Source: Ptiloglossa arizonensis
Lineage: Eukaryota > Arthropoda > Insecta > Hymenoptera > Colletidae
Assembly: GCF_051014685.1 (NCBI RefSeq)
Contig: NW_027478459.1
Span: 682,001 to 746,000 of the forward strand
DNA: 64,000 nucleotides
Reading direction: 5' to 3'
The translations under genes were made by a program, and so were the position numbers. Below, one piece after another: positions 48,301 through 61,305 of the stretch. The stretch's first letter is position 1. Each line of letters starts with the position of its first letter. Below the pieces are notes generated by a model. The model did no database searches. It saw only the letters and a list, made by a program, of their open reading frames with translations, and had not been told where the DNA came from.

Positions 48301-51250
48301 GCAATTGGAAATTCTCGAGTTCGTCAATCCGTTCGCGAGATATGGAAGTTTGAAGTTAAGGAATGCTTGAGAAACCATCAAAATTTTCGCTGGTCTGATA
48401 CTCGAAACCAACAACTGGAATGGCCTAGGGGAAAAGTACACACACCGTCGCAATCGGGCGAGTTTCTGCTTTCAGATGCAATAGGAAATTTTCGAGTACG
48501 TCAATCCGTTCGCGAGATATGGAAGTGTGAAAATAAGGAATGCTTGAGAAACCATCAAAATTTTCGCTGGTCTGATACTCGAAACCAACAACTGGAATTG
48601 TCTAGGGGAAAAGTACACACACCGTTGTAATCGTGCGAGTTTCTGCTTTCAGATGCAATAGGAAATTCTCGAGTTCGTCAATCCGTTCGCGAGATGTGGA
48701 AGTTTGAAGTTAAGGAATGATTGAGAAACCATCAAAATTTTCGCAAGTCTGATACTCGAAACCAATAACTGGAATGGCCTAGGAGAAAAGTACACACACC
48801 ATTGTATTCGGGCGTGTTTCTACTTTCAGATGCAACAGGAATTACTCGAGTTCGTCAATCCGTTCGCAAGATATGGGAGTTTGAAGTTAAGGAATGCTTG
48901 AGAAACCATCAAAATTTTCGCAAGTCTGATACTCGAAACCAATAACTACTATGGCCTAGGGCAAAAATGCATATACCGTTGTAACCGGGCGAGTTTCTGC
49001 TTTCAGATGCAATAGGAAATTCTCGAGTTCGTCAATCCGTTCGCGAGATATGTAAGTGTGAAGTTAAGGAATGGTTGAGAAACCATCAAAATTATCGCAA
49101 GTCTGATACTCGAAACCAATAACTGCAATGGCCTAGGGGAAAAATACACATACCGTTGTAATCGGGCGAGTTTCTACTTCCACATGCAACAGGAATTTCT
49201 CGAGTTCGTCAATCCGTTCGCGAGAAATGGAAGTTTGAAGTTAAGGAATGGTTGAGGAACCATCAAAATTTTCGCTGGTCTAATACTCGAAACCAATAAC
49301 TGGAATGGCCTAGGGGAAAAGTACACATACCATTGTAATCGGGCGAGTTTCTACTTTCAGATGCAACAGGAATTTCTCGAGTTCGTCAATCCGTTCGCGA
49401 GATATGGGAGTTTGAAATTAAGGAATGCTTGAGAAACCATCAAAATTTTCGCAAGTCTGATACTCGAAACCAATAACTACTATGGCCTAGGGCAAAAATG
49501 CATATACCGTTGTATCCGGGTGAGTTTCTGCTTTCAGATGCAATAGGAATTTCTCGAGTTCGTCAATCCGTTCGCGAGATATGTAAATGTGAAGTTAAGG
49601 AATGGTTGAGAAACCATCAAAATTATCGCAAGTCTGATACTCGAAACCAATAACTGGAATGGCCTAGGGGAAAAGTACACATACCATTGTAATCGGGCGA
49701 GTTTCTACTTTCAGATGCAACAGGAATTTCTCGAGTTCGTCAATCCGTTCGCGAGAAATGGCAGTTTGAAGTTACGGAATGGTTGAGAAACCATCAACAT
49801 TTTTGCAATTGTGATGCTAGATACGAATAACTGGAATGGCCTAGGGGAAAAGTACACATACCATTGTAATCGGGCGAGTTTCTACTTTCAGATGCAACAG
49901 GAATTTCTCGAGTTCGTCAATGCGTTCGCGAGATATGGGAGTTTGAAGTTAAGGAATGGCTGAGAAATCATAAAAATTTTCGCAAGTCTGATACTCGAAT
50001 CCAATAACTATTATGGCCTAGGGCAAAAATACACATACCGTTGTAATCGGGCGACATTCTGCTTTTAGATGCAATAGGAAATTCTCGAGTTCGTCAATCC
50101 GTTCGCGAGATATGGAAGTTTGAAGTTAAGGAATGCTTGAGAAACCATCAAAATTTTCGCAAGTCTGATACTCGAAACCAATAACTACTATGGCCTAGGG
50201 CAAATATGCACATACCGTTGTAACTGGGCGAGTTTCTGCTTTCAGATGCAATAGGAAATTCTCGAGTTCGTCAATCCGTTCTTGAGATATGTAAGTGTGA
50301 AGTTACGGAATGGTTGAGAAACCATCAAAATTATCGCAAGTCTGATACTCGAAACCAATAACTGGAATGGCCTAGGGGAAAAGTGCACATACCGTTGTAA
50401 TCGGGCGAGTTTCTACTTTCAGATGCAACAGGAATTTCTCGAGTTCGTCAATCCGTTCGCGAGATATGGGAGTTTGAATTTAAGGAAAGGTTGAGAAACC
50501 ATCAAAATTTCCGCAAGTCTGATACTCGAAACCAATAACTACAAAGGCCTAGGGGAAAAATACACATACCGTTGTAATCGGGCGAGTTTCTACTACCACA
50601 TGCAACACGAATTTCTCGAGTTCGTCAATCCGTTCGCGAGATATGGGAGTTCGAAGTTAAGGAATGGTTGAGAAACCATCAAAATTTTCGCTGGTCTAAT
50701 ACTCGAAACCAATAACTGGAATGGCCTAGGGGAAAAGTACACACACAATTGTAATCGGGCGGGTTTCTACTTTAAGATGCAACAGGAATTCCTCGAGTTC
50801 GTCAATCCGTCCGCGAGATATGAGAGATTGAAGTTAAGGAATGGTTGAGAAACCATCAAAATTTTCGCAAGTTTGATACTCGAAACCAATAACTGGATTG
50901 GCCTAGGGCAAAAATGCATATACCGTTGTAACCGGGTGAGTTTCTGCTTTCAGATGCAATAAGAAATTCTCGAGTTCGTCAATCCGTTCGCGAGATATGT
51001 AAGTGTGAAGTTAAGGAATGGTTGAGAAACCATCAAAATTATCGCAAGTCGGATACTCGAAACCAATAACTACAATGGCCTAGGGGAAAAATACACATAC
51101 CGTTGTAATCGGGCGAGTTTCTGCTTTCAGATTGAATAGGAAATTCTCGAGTTCGTCAATCCGTTCGCGAGATATGGGAGCTTGAATTTAAGGAAAGGTT
51201 GAGAAACCATCAAAATTTTCGCAAGTCTGATTCTCGAAACCAATAACTAC
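45341..51250. repeat. Large block R, copy 2
   Basis: Collinear with copy 1 at offset 7,608 (CAATACCTAC at 45,931) falling to about 7,430 (ATGCGTTCG at 47,973; GTCGCAATC near 48,448) after loss of two monomers near 39 kb and gain of one near 47,150. Six monomers of copy 1, about 41.1-42.16 kb, are absent, giving offset 6,368 at TGTCTAGGGG (48,599). The gained monomer has CCGATTCGCGAATCC and GAGCTTCTAC, like one near 36,185. Point differences between copies are sparse. Confidence 0.82.
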
Positions 51251-51880
51251 AAAGGCCTAGCGGAAAAATACACATACCGTTGTAATCGGGCGAGTTTCTA
51301 CTACCACATGCAACACGAATTTCTCGAGTTCGTCAATCCGTTCGCGAGATATGGGAGTTCGAAGTTAAGGAATGGTTGAGAAACCATCAAAATTTTCGCT
51401 GGTCTAATACTCGAAACCAATAACTGGAATGGCCTAGGGGAAAAGTACACACACAATTGTAATCGGGCGGGTTTCTACTTTAAGATGCAACAGGAATTCC
51501 TCGAGTTCGTCAATCCGTCCGCGAGATATGAGAGGTTGAAGTTAAGGAATGGTTGAGAAACCATCAAAATTTTCGCAAGTTTGATACTCGAAACCAATAA
51601 CTGGATTGGCCTAGGGCAAAAATGCATATACCGTTGTAACCGGGTGAGTTTCTGCTTTCAGATGCAATAAGAAATTCTCGAGTTCGTCAATCCGTTCGCG
51701 AGATATGTAAGTGTGAAGTTAAGGAATGGTTGAGAAACCATCAAAATTATCGCAAGTCGGATACTCGAAACCAATAACTACAATGGCCTAGGGGAAAAAT
51801 ACACATACCGTTGTAATCGGGCGAGTTTCTGCTTTCAGATTGAATAGGAAATTCTCGAGTTCGTCATTCCGTTCGCGAGA
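50540..51880. repeat. 708-bp tandem duplication
   Basis: TACTACCACATGCAACACG lies at 50,591 and again at 51,299, exactly four monomers apart. The following CACACAATTG, GAGAGATTG or GAGAGGTTG, GCATATACC and AGATTGAATAGG monomers repeat in order. Few differences separate the copies. The same four-monomer group occurs once near 44,220-44,830 in block R copy 1. Confidence 0.82.
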
Positions 51881-53640
51881 TATGGGAGTTTGAAATTAAG
51901 GAATGTTTGAGAAACCATCAAAATTTTCACTGGTCTGATACTCGAAACCAATAACTGGAATGGCCTAGGAGAAAAGTACACACACCACTGTAATCCGGCG
52001 GGTTTCCACTTTCAGATACAACAGGAATTTCTCGAGTTCGTCAATGCGTTCGCGAGATGTGGCAGTTTGAAGTTAAGGAATGTTTGAGAAATCATCAAAA
52101 TTTTCGCAAGTCTGATACTCGCATCCAATAACTACTATGGCCTAGGGCAAAAATACACATACCGTTGTAATCGGGCGAGTTTCTGCTGTCAGATGCAATA
52201 GGAAATTCTCGACTTCGTCAATCCGTTCGCGAGATATGGAAGTTTGAAGTTAAGGAATGCATGAGAAACCATCAAAATTTTCGCTGGTCTGATACTCGAA
52301 AACAATAACTTCAAAGCCCTAGGGGAAAAATACACATACCGTTGTAATCGGGCGACTTTCTACTTTCACATGAAACAGTAATTTCTCGAGTTCGTCAATC
52401 CGTTCGCGAGATATGGGAGTTTGAAGTTAAGGAATGGTTGAGAAATCATCAAAATTTTCGCATGTCTGATACTCGAATCCAATAACTACAATGGCCTAGG
52501 GGAAAAATACACATACCGTTGTAATCGGGCGAGTTTCTACTTTCAGATGCAACAGGAATGTCTCGAGTTCGTCAATCCGTCCGCGAGATATGGGAGTTTG
52601 AAGTTAAGGAATGGTTGAGAAACCATCAAAATTTTCGCAAGTCTGATACTCGAAAACAATAACTTCAAAGGCCTAGGGGAAAAATACACATACCGTTGTA
52701 ATCGGGCGACTTTCTACTTTCACATGAAACAGTAATTTCTCGAGTTCGTCAATCCGTTCGCGAGATATGGGAGTTTGAAGTTAAGGAATGGTAGAGAAAT
52801 CATCAAAATTTTCGCAAGTCTGATACTCGAAACCAATAACTACAAATGCCTAGGGGAAAAATACACATACCATTGTAATCGGGCGAGTTTCTGCTGTCAG
52901 ATGCAATAGGAAATTCTCGAGTTCGTCAATCCGTTCGCGAGATATGGAAGTGTGAAGTTAAGGAATGCATGAGAAACCATCAAAATTTTCGGTGGTCTGA
53001 TACTCGAAACCAACAACTACTATGGCCTAGGGCAAAAATACACATACCGTTGTAACCGGGCGAGTTTCTGCATTCAGATGCAATAGGAAATTCTCGAGTT
53101 CGTCAATCCGTTCGCGAGATATGGAAGTTTGAAGTTAAGGAATGCTTGAGAAACCATCAAAATTTTCGCTGGTCTGATACTCGAAACCAATAACTGGAAT
53201 GGCCTAGGAGAAAAGTACACACACCATTGTATTCGGGCGTGTTTCTACTTTCAGATGCAACAGGAATTACTCGAGTTCGTCAATCCGTTCGCAAGATATG
53301 GGAGTTTGAAGTTAAGGAATGCTTGAGAAACCATCAAAATTTTCGCAAGTTTGATACTCGAAACCAATAACTGGATTGGCCTAGGGCAAAAATGCATATA
53401 CCGTTGTAACCGTGCGAGTTTCTGCTTTCAGATGCAATAAGAAATTCTCGAGTTCGTCAATCCGTTCGCGAGATATGTAAGTGTGAAGTTAAGGAATGCA
53501 TGAGAAACCATCAAAATTTTCGGTGGTCTGATACTCGAAACCAACAACTACTATGGCCTAGGGCAAAAATACACATACCGTTGTAATCGGGCGAGTTTCT
53601 TCTTTCACATGCAACAGGAAATTCTCGAGTTAGTCAATCC
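51881..53640. repeat. Mosaic segment with 354-bp and 531-bp local duplications
   Basis: GAAAACAATAAC monomers stand at 52,297 and 52,651, two monomers apart, each with CATGAAACAGTAATTTC. TCGGTGGTC monomers stand near 52,989 and 53,520, three monomers apart. Pieces match block R at differing offsets: about 52.1-52.3 kb resembles 40.6-40.8 kb, and 52.8-53.2 kb resembles 41.84-42.2 kb (offset 10,970). The segment is best read as stitched pieces of block R. Confidence 0.75.
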
Positions 53641-56600
53641 GTTCGCGAGATATGGGAGTTTGAAGTTAAGGAATGCTTGAGAAACCATCAAAACTTTCGC
53701 AAGTCTGATACTCGAATCCAATAACTATTATGGCCTAGGGCAAAAATCCACATACCGTTGTGATCGGGCGAGTGTCTACTTTCACATGCAACGGGAATTT
53801 CTCGAGTTCGTCTATCCGTTCACGAGATATGGGAGTTTGAAGTTAAGGAATGCTTGAGAAACCATCAAAATTTTCGCAAGTCTGATACTCGAATCCAATA
53901 ACTATTATGGCCTAGGGCAAAAATACACATACCGTTGTAATCGGGCGAGTTTCTGCTTTTAGATGCAACAGGAAATTCTCGAGTTCGTCAATCCGTTCGC
54001 GAGATATGGAAGTTTGAAGTTAAGGAATGATTGAGAAACCATCAAAATTTTCGCAAGTCTGATACTCGAAACCAATAACTGGAGTGGCCTTGGGGAATAG
54101 TACACAGACCATTGTATTCGGGCGTGTTTCTACTTTCAGATGCAACAGGAATTTCTCGAGTTTGTCAATCCATTCGCGAGATATGGGAGTTTGAAGTTAA
54201 GGAATGCTTGAGAAACCATCAAAATTTTCGCAAGACTGATACTCGAAACCAATAACTACTATGGCCTAGGGCAAAATTGCATATACCGTTGTATCCGGGC
54301 GAGTTTCTGTTTTCAGATGCAATAGGAAATTCACGGGTTCGTCAATCCGTACGCGAGATATGTAAGTGTGAAGTTAAGGAATGGTTGAGAAACCATCAAA
54401 ATTATCGCAAGTCTGATACTCGAAACCAATAACTGGAATGGCCTAGGGGAAAAGTACACATACCATTGTAATCGGGCGAGTTTCTACTTTCAGATGCAAC
54501 AGGAATTTCTCGAGTTCGTCAATCCGTTCGTGAGAAATGGCAGTTTGAAGTTAAGGAATGGTTGAGAAACCATCAAAATTTTCGCAATTGTGATGCTACA
54601 AACGAATAACTGGAATGGCCTATTGGAAAAGTACACATACCATTGTAATCGGGCGAGTTTCTACTTGCAGATGCAACAGGAATTTCTCGAGTTCGTCAAT
54701 CCGTTCGCGAGAAATGGGAGTTTGAAATTAAGGAATGGTTGAGAAATCATCAAAACTTCCGCAAGTCTGATACTCGAAACCAATAACTGGAACGGCCTAG
54801 GGGAAAAGTACACACACCATTGTAATCGGGCAAGTTTCTGCTTTCAGAGGCGACAGAAACTTCTCGAGATCGTCAATCCGTTCGCGAGATTTGGGAGGTT
54901 GGAGTTAAGGAATGGTTGAGAGACCATCACAATTTTCGCAAGTCTGATACTCGAAACCTATAACTACTATGGCCTAGGGCAAAAATACACATACCGTTGC
55001 AATCGGACGAGTTTCTGCTTTCAGATGCAACAGGAATTTCTCGAGTTTGTCAATTCGTTCGCGAGATATGGGAGTTTGAAATTAAGGAACGGTTGAGAAA
55101 GCATCAAAATTTTCGCAAGTCTGATACTCGAAACCAATAACTGGAACGGCCTAGGGGAAAAGTACACACACCATTGTAATCGGGCAAGTTTCTACTTTCA
55201 GAGGCGACAGAAACTTCTCGAGATCGTCAATCCGTTCGCGAGATTTGGGAGGTTGGAATTAAGGAATGGTTGAGAGACCATCACAATTTTCGCAAGTCTG
55301 ATACTCGAAACCTATAACTACTATGGCCTAGGGCAAAAACACACATACCGTTGCAATCGGACGAGTTTCTGCTTTCAGATGCAACAGGAATTTCTCGAGT
55401 TTGTCAATCCGTTCGCGAGATATGGGAGTTTGAAATTAAGGAACGGTTGAGAAAACATCAAAATTTTCGCAAGTCTGATACTCGAAACCAATAACTGGAA
55501 TGGCCTAGGGGAAAAGTACGCACACCATTGTAATGGGGCGAGTTTCTACTTTCAGATGCAGCAGGAATTTCTCGAGTTCGTCAATCCGTTCGCGAGACAT
55601 GGGAATTTGAAATTAAGGAATGCTTGAGAAACCATCAAAATTTTCGCAAGTCTGATACTCGAAACCAATAACTACAAAGGCCTAGGGGAAAAATACTCAT
55701 ACCTTTGTAATCGGGCGAGTTTCTACTTTCAGATACAACAGGAATTTCTCGAGCTCGTCAATCCGTTCGCGAGATATGGGAGTTTGAAGTTAAGGAATGG
55801 TTGAGAAACCATCAAAACTTCCGCAAGTCTGATACTCGAAACCAATAACTGGAACGGCCTAGGGGAAAAGTACACACACCATTGTAATCGGGCAAGTTTC
55901 TACTTTCAGAGGCGACAGAAACTTCTGGAGATCGTCAATCCGTTCGCGAGATTTGGGAGGTTGGAGTTAAGGAACGGTTGAGAGACCATCACAATTTTCG
56001 CAAGTCTGATACTCGAAACCTATAACTACTATGGCCTAGGGCAAAAATACACATACCGTTGCAATCGGACGAGTTTCTGCTTTCAGATGCAACAGGAATT
56101 TCTCGAGTTTGTCAATTCGTTCGCGAGATATGGGAGTTTGAATTTAAGGAACGGTTGAGAAAACATCAAAATTTTCGCAAGTCTGATACTCGAAACCAAT
56201 AACTGGAATGGCCTAGTGGAAAAGTACGCACACCATTGTAATGGGGCGAGTTTCTACTTTCAGATGCAACAGGAATTTCTCGAGTTCGTCAATCCGTTCG
56301 CGAGACATGGGAATTTGAAATTAAGGAATGGTTGAGAAACCATCAAAATTTTCGCAAGTCTGATACTCGAAACCAATAACTACTATGGCCTAGGGCAAAA
56401 ATGCACACACCGTTGTAATCGGACGAGTTTCTGGTTTCAGATGCAATAGGAATTTCTCGAGTTCGTCAATCTGTTCGCGAGATATGGGAGTTTGAAGTTA
56501 AGGCATGGTTGAGAAACCATCAAAATTTTCGCAATTCTGATGCTAGAAACGAATAACTCAAATGACCTAGGGGAAAAGTACACACACCATTGTAATCGGG

Positions 56601-57400
56601 CAAGTTTCTACTTTCAGAGACGACAGGAACTTCTCGTGTTCGTCAATCCGTTCGCGATATATGGGAGTTTGAAGTTAAGGAATGGTTGAGAAACCATCAA
56701 AATTTTCGCAATTCTGATGCTAGAAAAGAATAACTACTATGGCCTAGGGCAAAAATACACATACCGTTGTAATCGGGCGAGTTTCTGCTTTCAGATGCAA
56801 TAGGAAACTCTCGAGTTCGTCAATTCGTTCGCGAGATATGGGAGTTTGAAGTTAAGGAATGGTTGAGAAACCGTCACAATTTTCGCAAGTCTGATACTCG
56901 AAACCAATAACTACTATGGCCCAGGGGAAAAATACACATACCTTTGTAATCGGGCGAGTTTCTACTTTCAGATGCAACAGGAATTTCTCGAGTTCGTCAA
57001 TCCGTTCGCGAGATATGGGAGTTTGAAGTTGAGGAATGGTTGAGAAACCATTAAAATGTTCGCAATTCTGATGCTAGAAACGAATAACTGGAATGACCTA
57101 GGGGAACAGTACACACACCTTTGTAATCCGTCGAGTTTCTACTTTCAGATGCAACAGGAAATAATCGAGTTCGCCAATCCGTTCGCGAGATATGGGAGTT
57201 TGAAGTTAAGGAATGCTTGAGAAACCATCAAAATTTTCGCAAGTCTGATACTCGAAACCAATAACTACAATGGCCTAGGGCAAAAATACACATACCGTTG
57301 TAATCGGACGAGTCTCTGCTTTCAGATGCAACAGGAATTTCTCGAGATCGTCAATCCGTTCGCGAGATATGGGAGTTTGAAATTAAGGAACGGTTGAGAA
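53641..57400. repeat. Diverged monomer block S, copy 1
   Basis: Contains the most altered monomers in the window: GTTGTGATCGGGCGAGTG near 53,757, GATGCTACAAACG near 54,592, AGAGGCGACAGAAAC near 54,846, TTGCAATCGGACGAG, GGAACGGTTGAG, and a family with GCAATTCTGATGCTAGAAA near 56,532, 56,709 and 57,062. Because these monomers are less alike, the block looks older than the left half. It is repeated at 60.38-64.0 kb. Confidence 0.8.
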
Positions 57401-60090
57401 ACCATCAAAATTTTCGCTGGTCTGATACTCGAAACCAACAACTGGAATGGCCTAGGGGAAAAGTACACACACCGTTGTAACCGTGCGAGTTTCTGCTTTC
57501 AGATGCAATAGGAAATTCTCGAGTTCGTCAATCCGTTCGCGAGATATGGAAGTGTGAAAATAAGGAATGGTTGAGAAACCATCAAAATTTTCGCAAGTCT
57601 GATACTCGAAAACAATAACTTCAAAGGCCTAGGGGAAAAATACACATACCGTTGTAATCGGGCGACTTTCTACTTTCACATGAAACAGTAATTTCTCGAG
57701 TTCGTCAATCCGTTCGCGAGATATGGGAGTTTGAAGTTAAGGAATGGTTGAGAAATCATCAAAATTTTCGCATGTCTGATACTCGAATCCAATAACTACA
57801 ATGGCCTAGGGGAAAAATACACATACCGTTGTAATCGGGCGAGTTTCTACTTTCAGATGCAACAGGAATGTCTCGAGTTCGTCAATCCGTCCGCGAGATA
57901 TGGGAGTTTGAAGTTAAGGAATGGTTGAGAAACCATCAAAATTTTCGCAAGTCTGATACTCGAAACCAATAACTACAAATGCCTAGGGGAAAAATACACA
58001 TACCATTGTAATCGGGCGAGTTTCTGCTGTCAGATGCAATAGGAAATTCTCGAGTTCGTCAATCCGTTCGCGAGATATGGAAGTGTGAAGTTAAGGAATG
58101 CATGAGAAACCATCAAAATTTTCGGTGGTCTGATACTCGAAACCAACAACTACTATGGCCTAGGGCAAAAATACACATACCGTTGTAACCGGGCGAGTTT
58201 CTGCATTCAGATGCAATAGGAAATTCTCGAGTTCGTCAATCCGTTCGCGAGATATGGAAGTTTGAAGTTAAGGAATGCTTGAGAAACCATCAAAATTTTC
58301 GCTGGTCTGATACTCGAAACCAACAACTGGAATTGTCTAGGGGAAAAGTACACACACCGTTGTAATCGTGCGAGTTTCTGCTTTCAGATGCAATAGGAAA
58401 TTCTCGAGTTCGTCAATCCGTTCGCGAGATGTGGAAGTTTGAAGTTAAGGAATGATTGAGAAACCATCAAAATTTTCGCAAGTCTGATACTCGAAACCAA
58501 TAACTGGAATGGCCTAGGAGAAAAGTACACACACCATTGTATTCGGGCGTGTTTCTACTTTCAGATGCAACAGGAATTACTCGAGTTCGTCAATCCGTTC
58601 GCAAGATATGGGAGTTTGAAGTTAAGGAATGCTTGAGAAACCATCAAAATTTTCGCAAGTCTGATACTCGAAACCAATAACTACTATGGCCTAGGGCAAA
58701 AATGCATATACCGTTGTAACCGGGCGAGTTTCTGCTTTCAGATGCAATAGGAAATTCTCGAGTTCGTCAATCCGTTCGCGAGATATGTAAGTGTGAAGTT
58801 AAGGAATGGTTGAGAAACCATCAAAATTATCGCAAGTCTGATACTCGAAACCAATAACTGCAATGGCCTAGGGGAAAAATACACATACCGTTGTAATCGG
58901 GCGAGTTTCTACTTCCACATGCAACAGGAATTTCTCGAGTTCGTCAATCCGTTCGCGAGAAATGGGAGTTTGAAGTTAGGAATGGTTGAGGAACCATCAA
59001 AATTTTCGCTGGTCTAATACTCGAAACCAATAACTGGAATGGCCTAGGGGAAAAGTACACATACCATTGTAATCGGGCGAGTTTCTACTTTCAGATGCAA
59101 CAGGAATTTCTCGAGTTCGTCAATCCGTTCGCGAGATATGGGAGTTTGAAATTAAGGAATGCTTGAGAAACCATCAAAATTTTCGCAAGTCTGATACTCG
59201 AAACCAATAACTACTACGGCCTAGGGCAAAAATGCATATACCGTTGTATCCGGGTGAGTTTCTGCTTTCAGATGCAATAGGAATTTCTCGAGTTCGTCAA
59301 TCCGTTCGCGAGATATGTAAATGTGAAGTTAAGGAATGGTTGAGAAACCATCAAAATTATCGCAAGTCTGATACTCGAAACCAATAACTGGAATGGCCTA
59401 GGGGAAAAGTACACATACCATTGTAATCGGGCGAGTTTCTACTTTCAGATGCAACAGGAATTTCTCGAGTTCGTCAATCCGTTCGCGAGAAATGGCAGTT
59501 TGAAGTTACGGAATGGTTGAGAAACCATCAACATTTTCGCAATTGTGATGCTAGAAACGAATAACTGGAATGGCCTAGGGGAAAAGTACACATACCATTG
59601 TAATCGGGCGAATTTCTACTTTCAGATGCAACAGGAATTTCTCGAGTTCGTCAATGCGTTCGCGAGATATGGGAGTTTGAAGTTAAGGAATGGCTGAGAA
59701 ATCATAAAAATTTTCGCAAGTCTGATACTCGAATCCAATAACTATTATGGCCTAGGGCAAAAATACACATACCGTTGTAATCGGGCGACATTCTGCTTTT
59801 AGATGCAATAGGAAATTCTCGAGTTCGTCAATCCGTTCGCGAGGTATGGAAGTTTGAAGTTAAGGAATGCTTGAGAAACCATCAAAATTTTCGCAAGTCT
59901 GATACTCGAAACCAATAACTACTATGGCCTAGGGCAAAAATGCACATACCGTTGTAACCGGGCGAGTTTCTGCTTTCAGATGCAATAGGAAATTCTCGAG
60001 TTCGTCAATCCGTTCTTGAGATATGTAAGTGTGAAGTTACGGAAGGGTTGAGAAACCATCAACATTATCGCAAGTCTGATACTCGAAACC
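57401..60090. repeat. Block R, copy 3 (partial)
   Basis: Collinear with 41.3-43.99 kb of copy 1 at an almost constant offset of 16,103. GAAAACAATAAC is at 57,607, TCGGTGG near 58,121 and TGTCTAGGGG at 58,334. The offset becomes 16,104 at GTGATGCTAG (59,545) because copy 1 lost a base near 42,986. Unlike copy 2, it keeps the six monomers from 41.1-42.2 kb. It ends near 60,090 inside a monomer whose left half resembles 43.95 kb and whose right half (CACACAATTG) resembles 50.74 kb. Confidence 0.85.
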
Positions 60091-61305
60091 AATAACTGGA
60101 ATGGCCTAGGGGAAAAGTACACACACAATTGTAATCGGGCGGGTTTCTACTTTAAGATGCAACAGGAATTCCTCGAGTTCGTCAATCCGTCCGCGAGATA
60201 TGAGAGATTGAAGTTAAGGAATGGTTGAGAAACCATCAAAATTTTCGCAAGTTTGATACTCGAAACCAATAACTGGATTGGCCTAGGGCAAAAATGCATA
60301 TACCGTTGTAACCGGGCGAGTTTCTGCTTTCAGATGCAATAAGAAATTCTCGAGTTCGTCAATCCGTTCGCGAGATATGGAAGTTTGAAGTTAAGGAATG
60401 CTTGAGAAACCATCAAAACTTTCGCAAGTCTGATACTCGAATCCAATAACTATTATGGCCTAGGGCAAAAATCCACATACCGTTGTGATCGGGCGAGTGT
60501 CTACTTTCACATGCAACGGGAATTTCTCGAGTTCGTCTATCCGTTCACGAGATATGGGAGTTTGAAGTTAAGGAATGCTTGAGAAACCATCAAAATTTTC
60601 GCAAGTCTGATACTCGAATCCAATAACTATTATGGCCTAGGGCAAAAATACACATACCGTTGTAATCGGGCGAGTTTCTGCTTTCAGATGCAATAGGAAA
60701 TTCTCGAGTTCGTCAATCCGTTCGCGACATATGGAAGTTTGAAGTTAAGGAATGATTGAGAAACCATCAAAATTTTCGCAAGTCTAATACTCGAAACCAA
60801 TAACTGGAAGGGCCTAGGTGAAAAGTACACACACAGTTGTAATCTGGCGGGTTTCTACTTTCAGATGCAATAGGAACTTCTCGAGTTCGTCATTCCGTTC
60901 GCGAGATATGGGAGTTTGAAATTAAGGAATGTTTGAGAAACCATCAAAATTTTCACTGGTCTGATACTCGAAACCAATAACTGGAATGGCCTAGGAGAAA
61001 AGTACACACACCACTGTAATCGGGCGGGTTTCCACTTTCAGATACAACAGGAATTTCTCGAGTTCGTCAATGGGTTCGCGAGATATGGGAGTTTGAAGTT
61101 AAGGAATGGCTGAGAAATCGTCAAAATTTTCGCAAGTCTGATACTCGAATCCAATAAGTATTATGGCCTAGGGCAAAAATACACATACCGTTGTAATCGG
61201 GCGAGTTTCTGCTTTTAGATGCAATAGGAAATTCTCGAGTTCGTCAATCCGTTCGCGAGATATGGAAGTTTGAAGTTAAGGAATGATTGAGAAACCATCA
61301 AAATT
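60091..61305. repeat. Mosaic junction between block R and block S copies
   Basis: Successive short matches at different offsets: 60.12-60.33 kb matches about 50.74-50.94 kb (offset 9,380 at GGATTGG); 60.38-60.77 kb matches 53.65-54.05 kb (offset 6,725 at TGATCGGG); 60.89-61.04 kb matches 51.87-52.02 kb (offset 9,026 at TTTTCACTGG). The monomer near 60,780-60,860 with GGAAGGGCCTAGGTG and AATCTGGCGGG has no close partner that I noticed. Confidence 0.7.

Noticed and set aside
55490..56260. TAATGGGGCG at about 55,533 and 56,241 as further copies of the 708-bp HOR
   Set aside because: The surrounding bases (CACCATTG, GTACGCACACC, GACATGGGAATTTG) differ from the HOR monomers. The shared GGGG looks like an independent single-base change.
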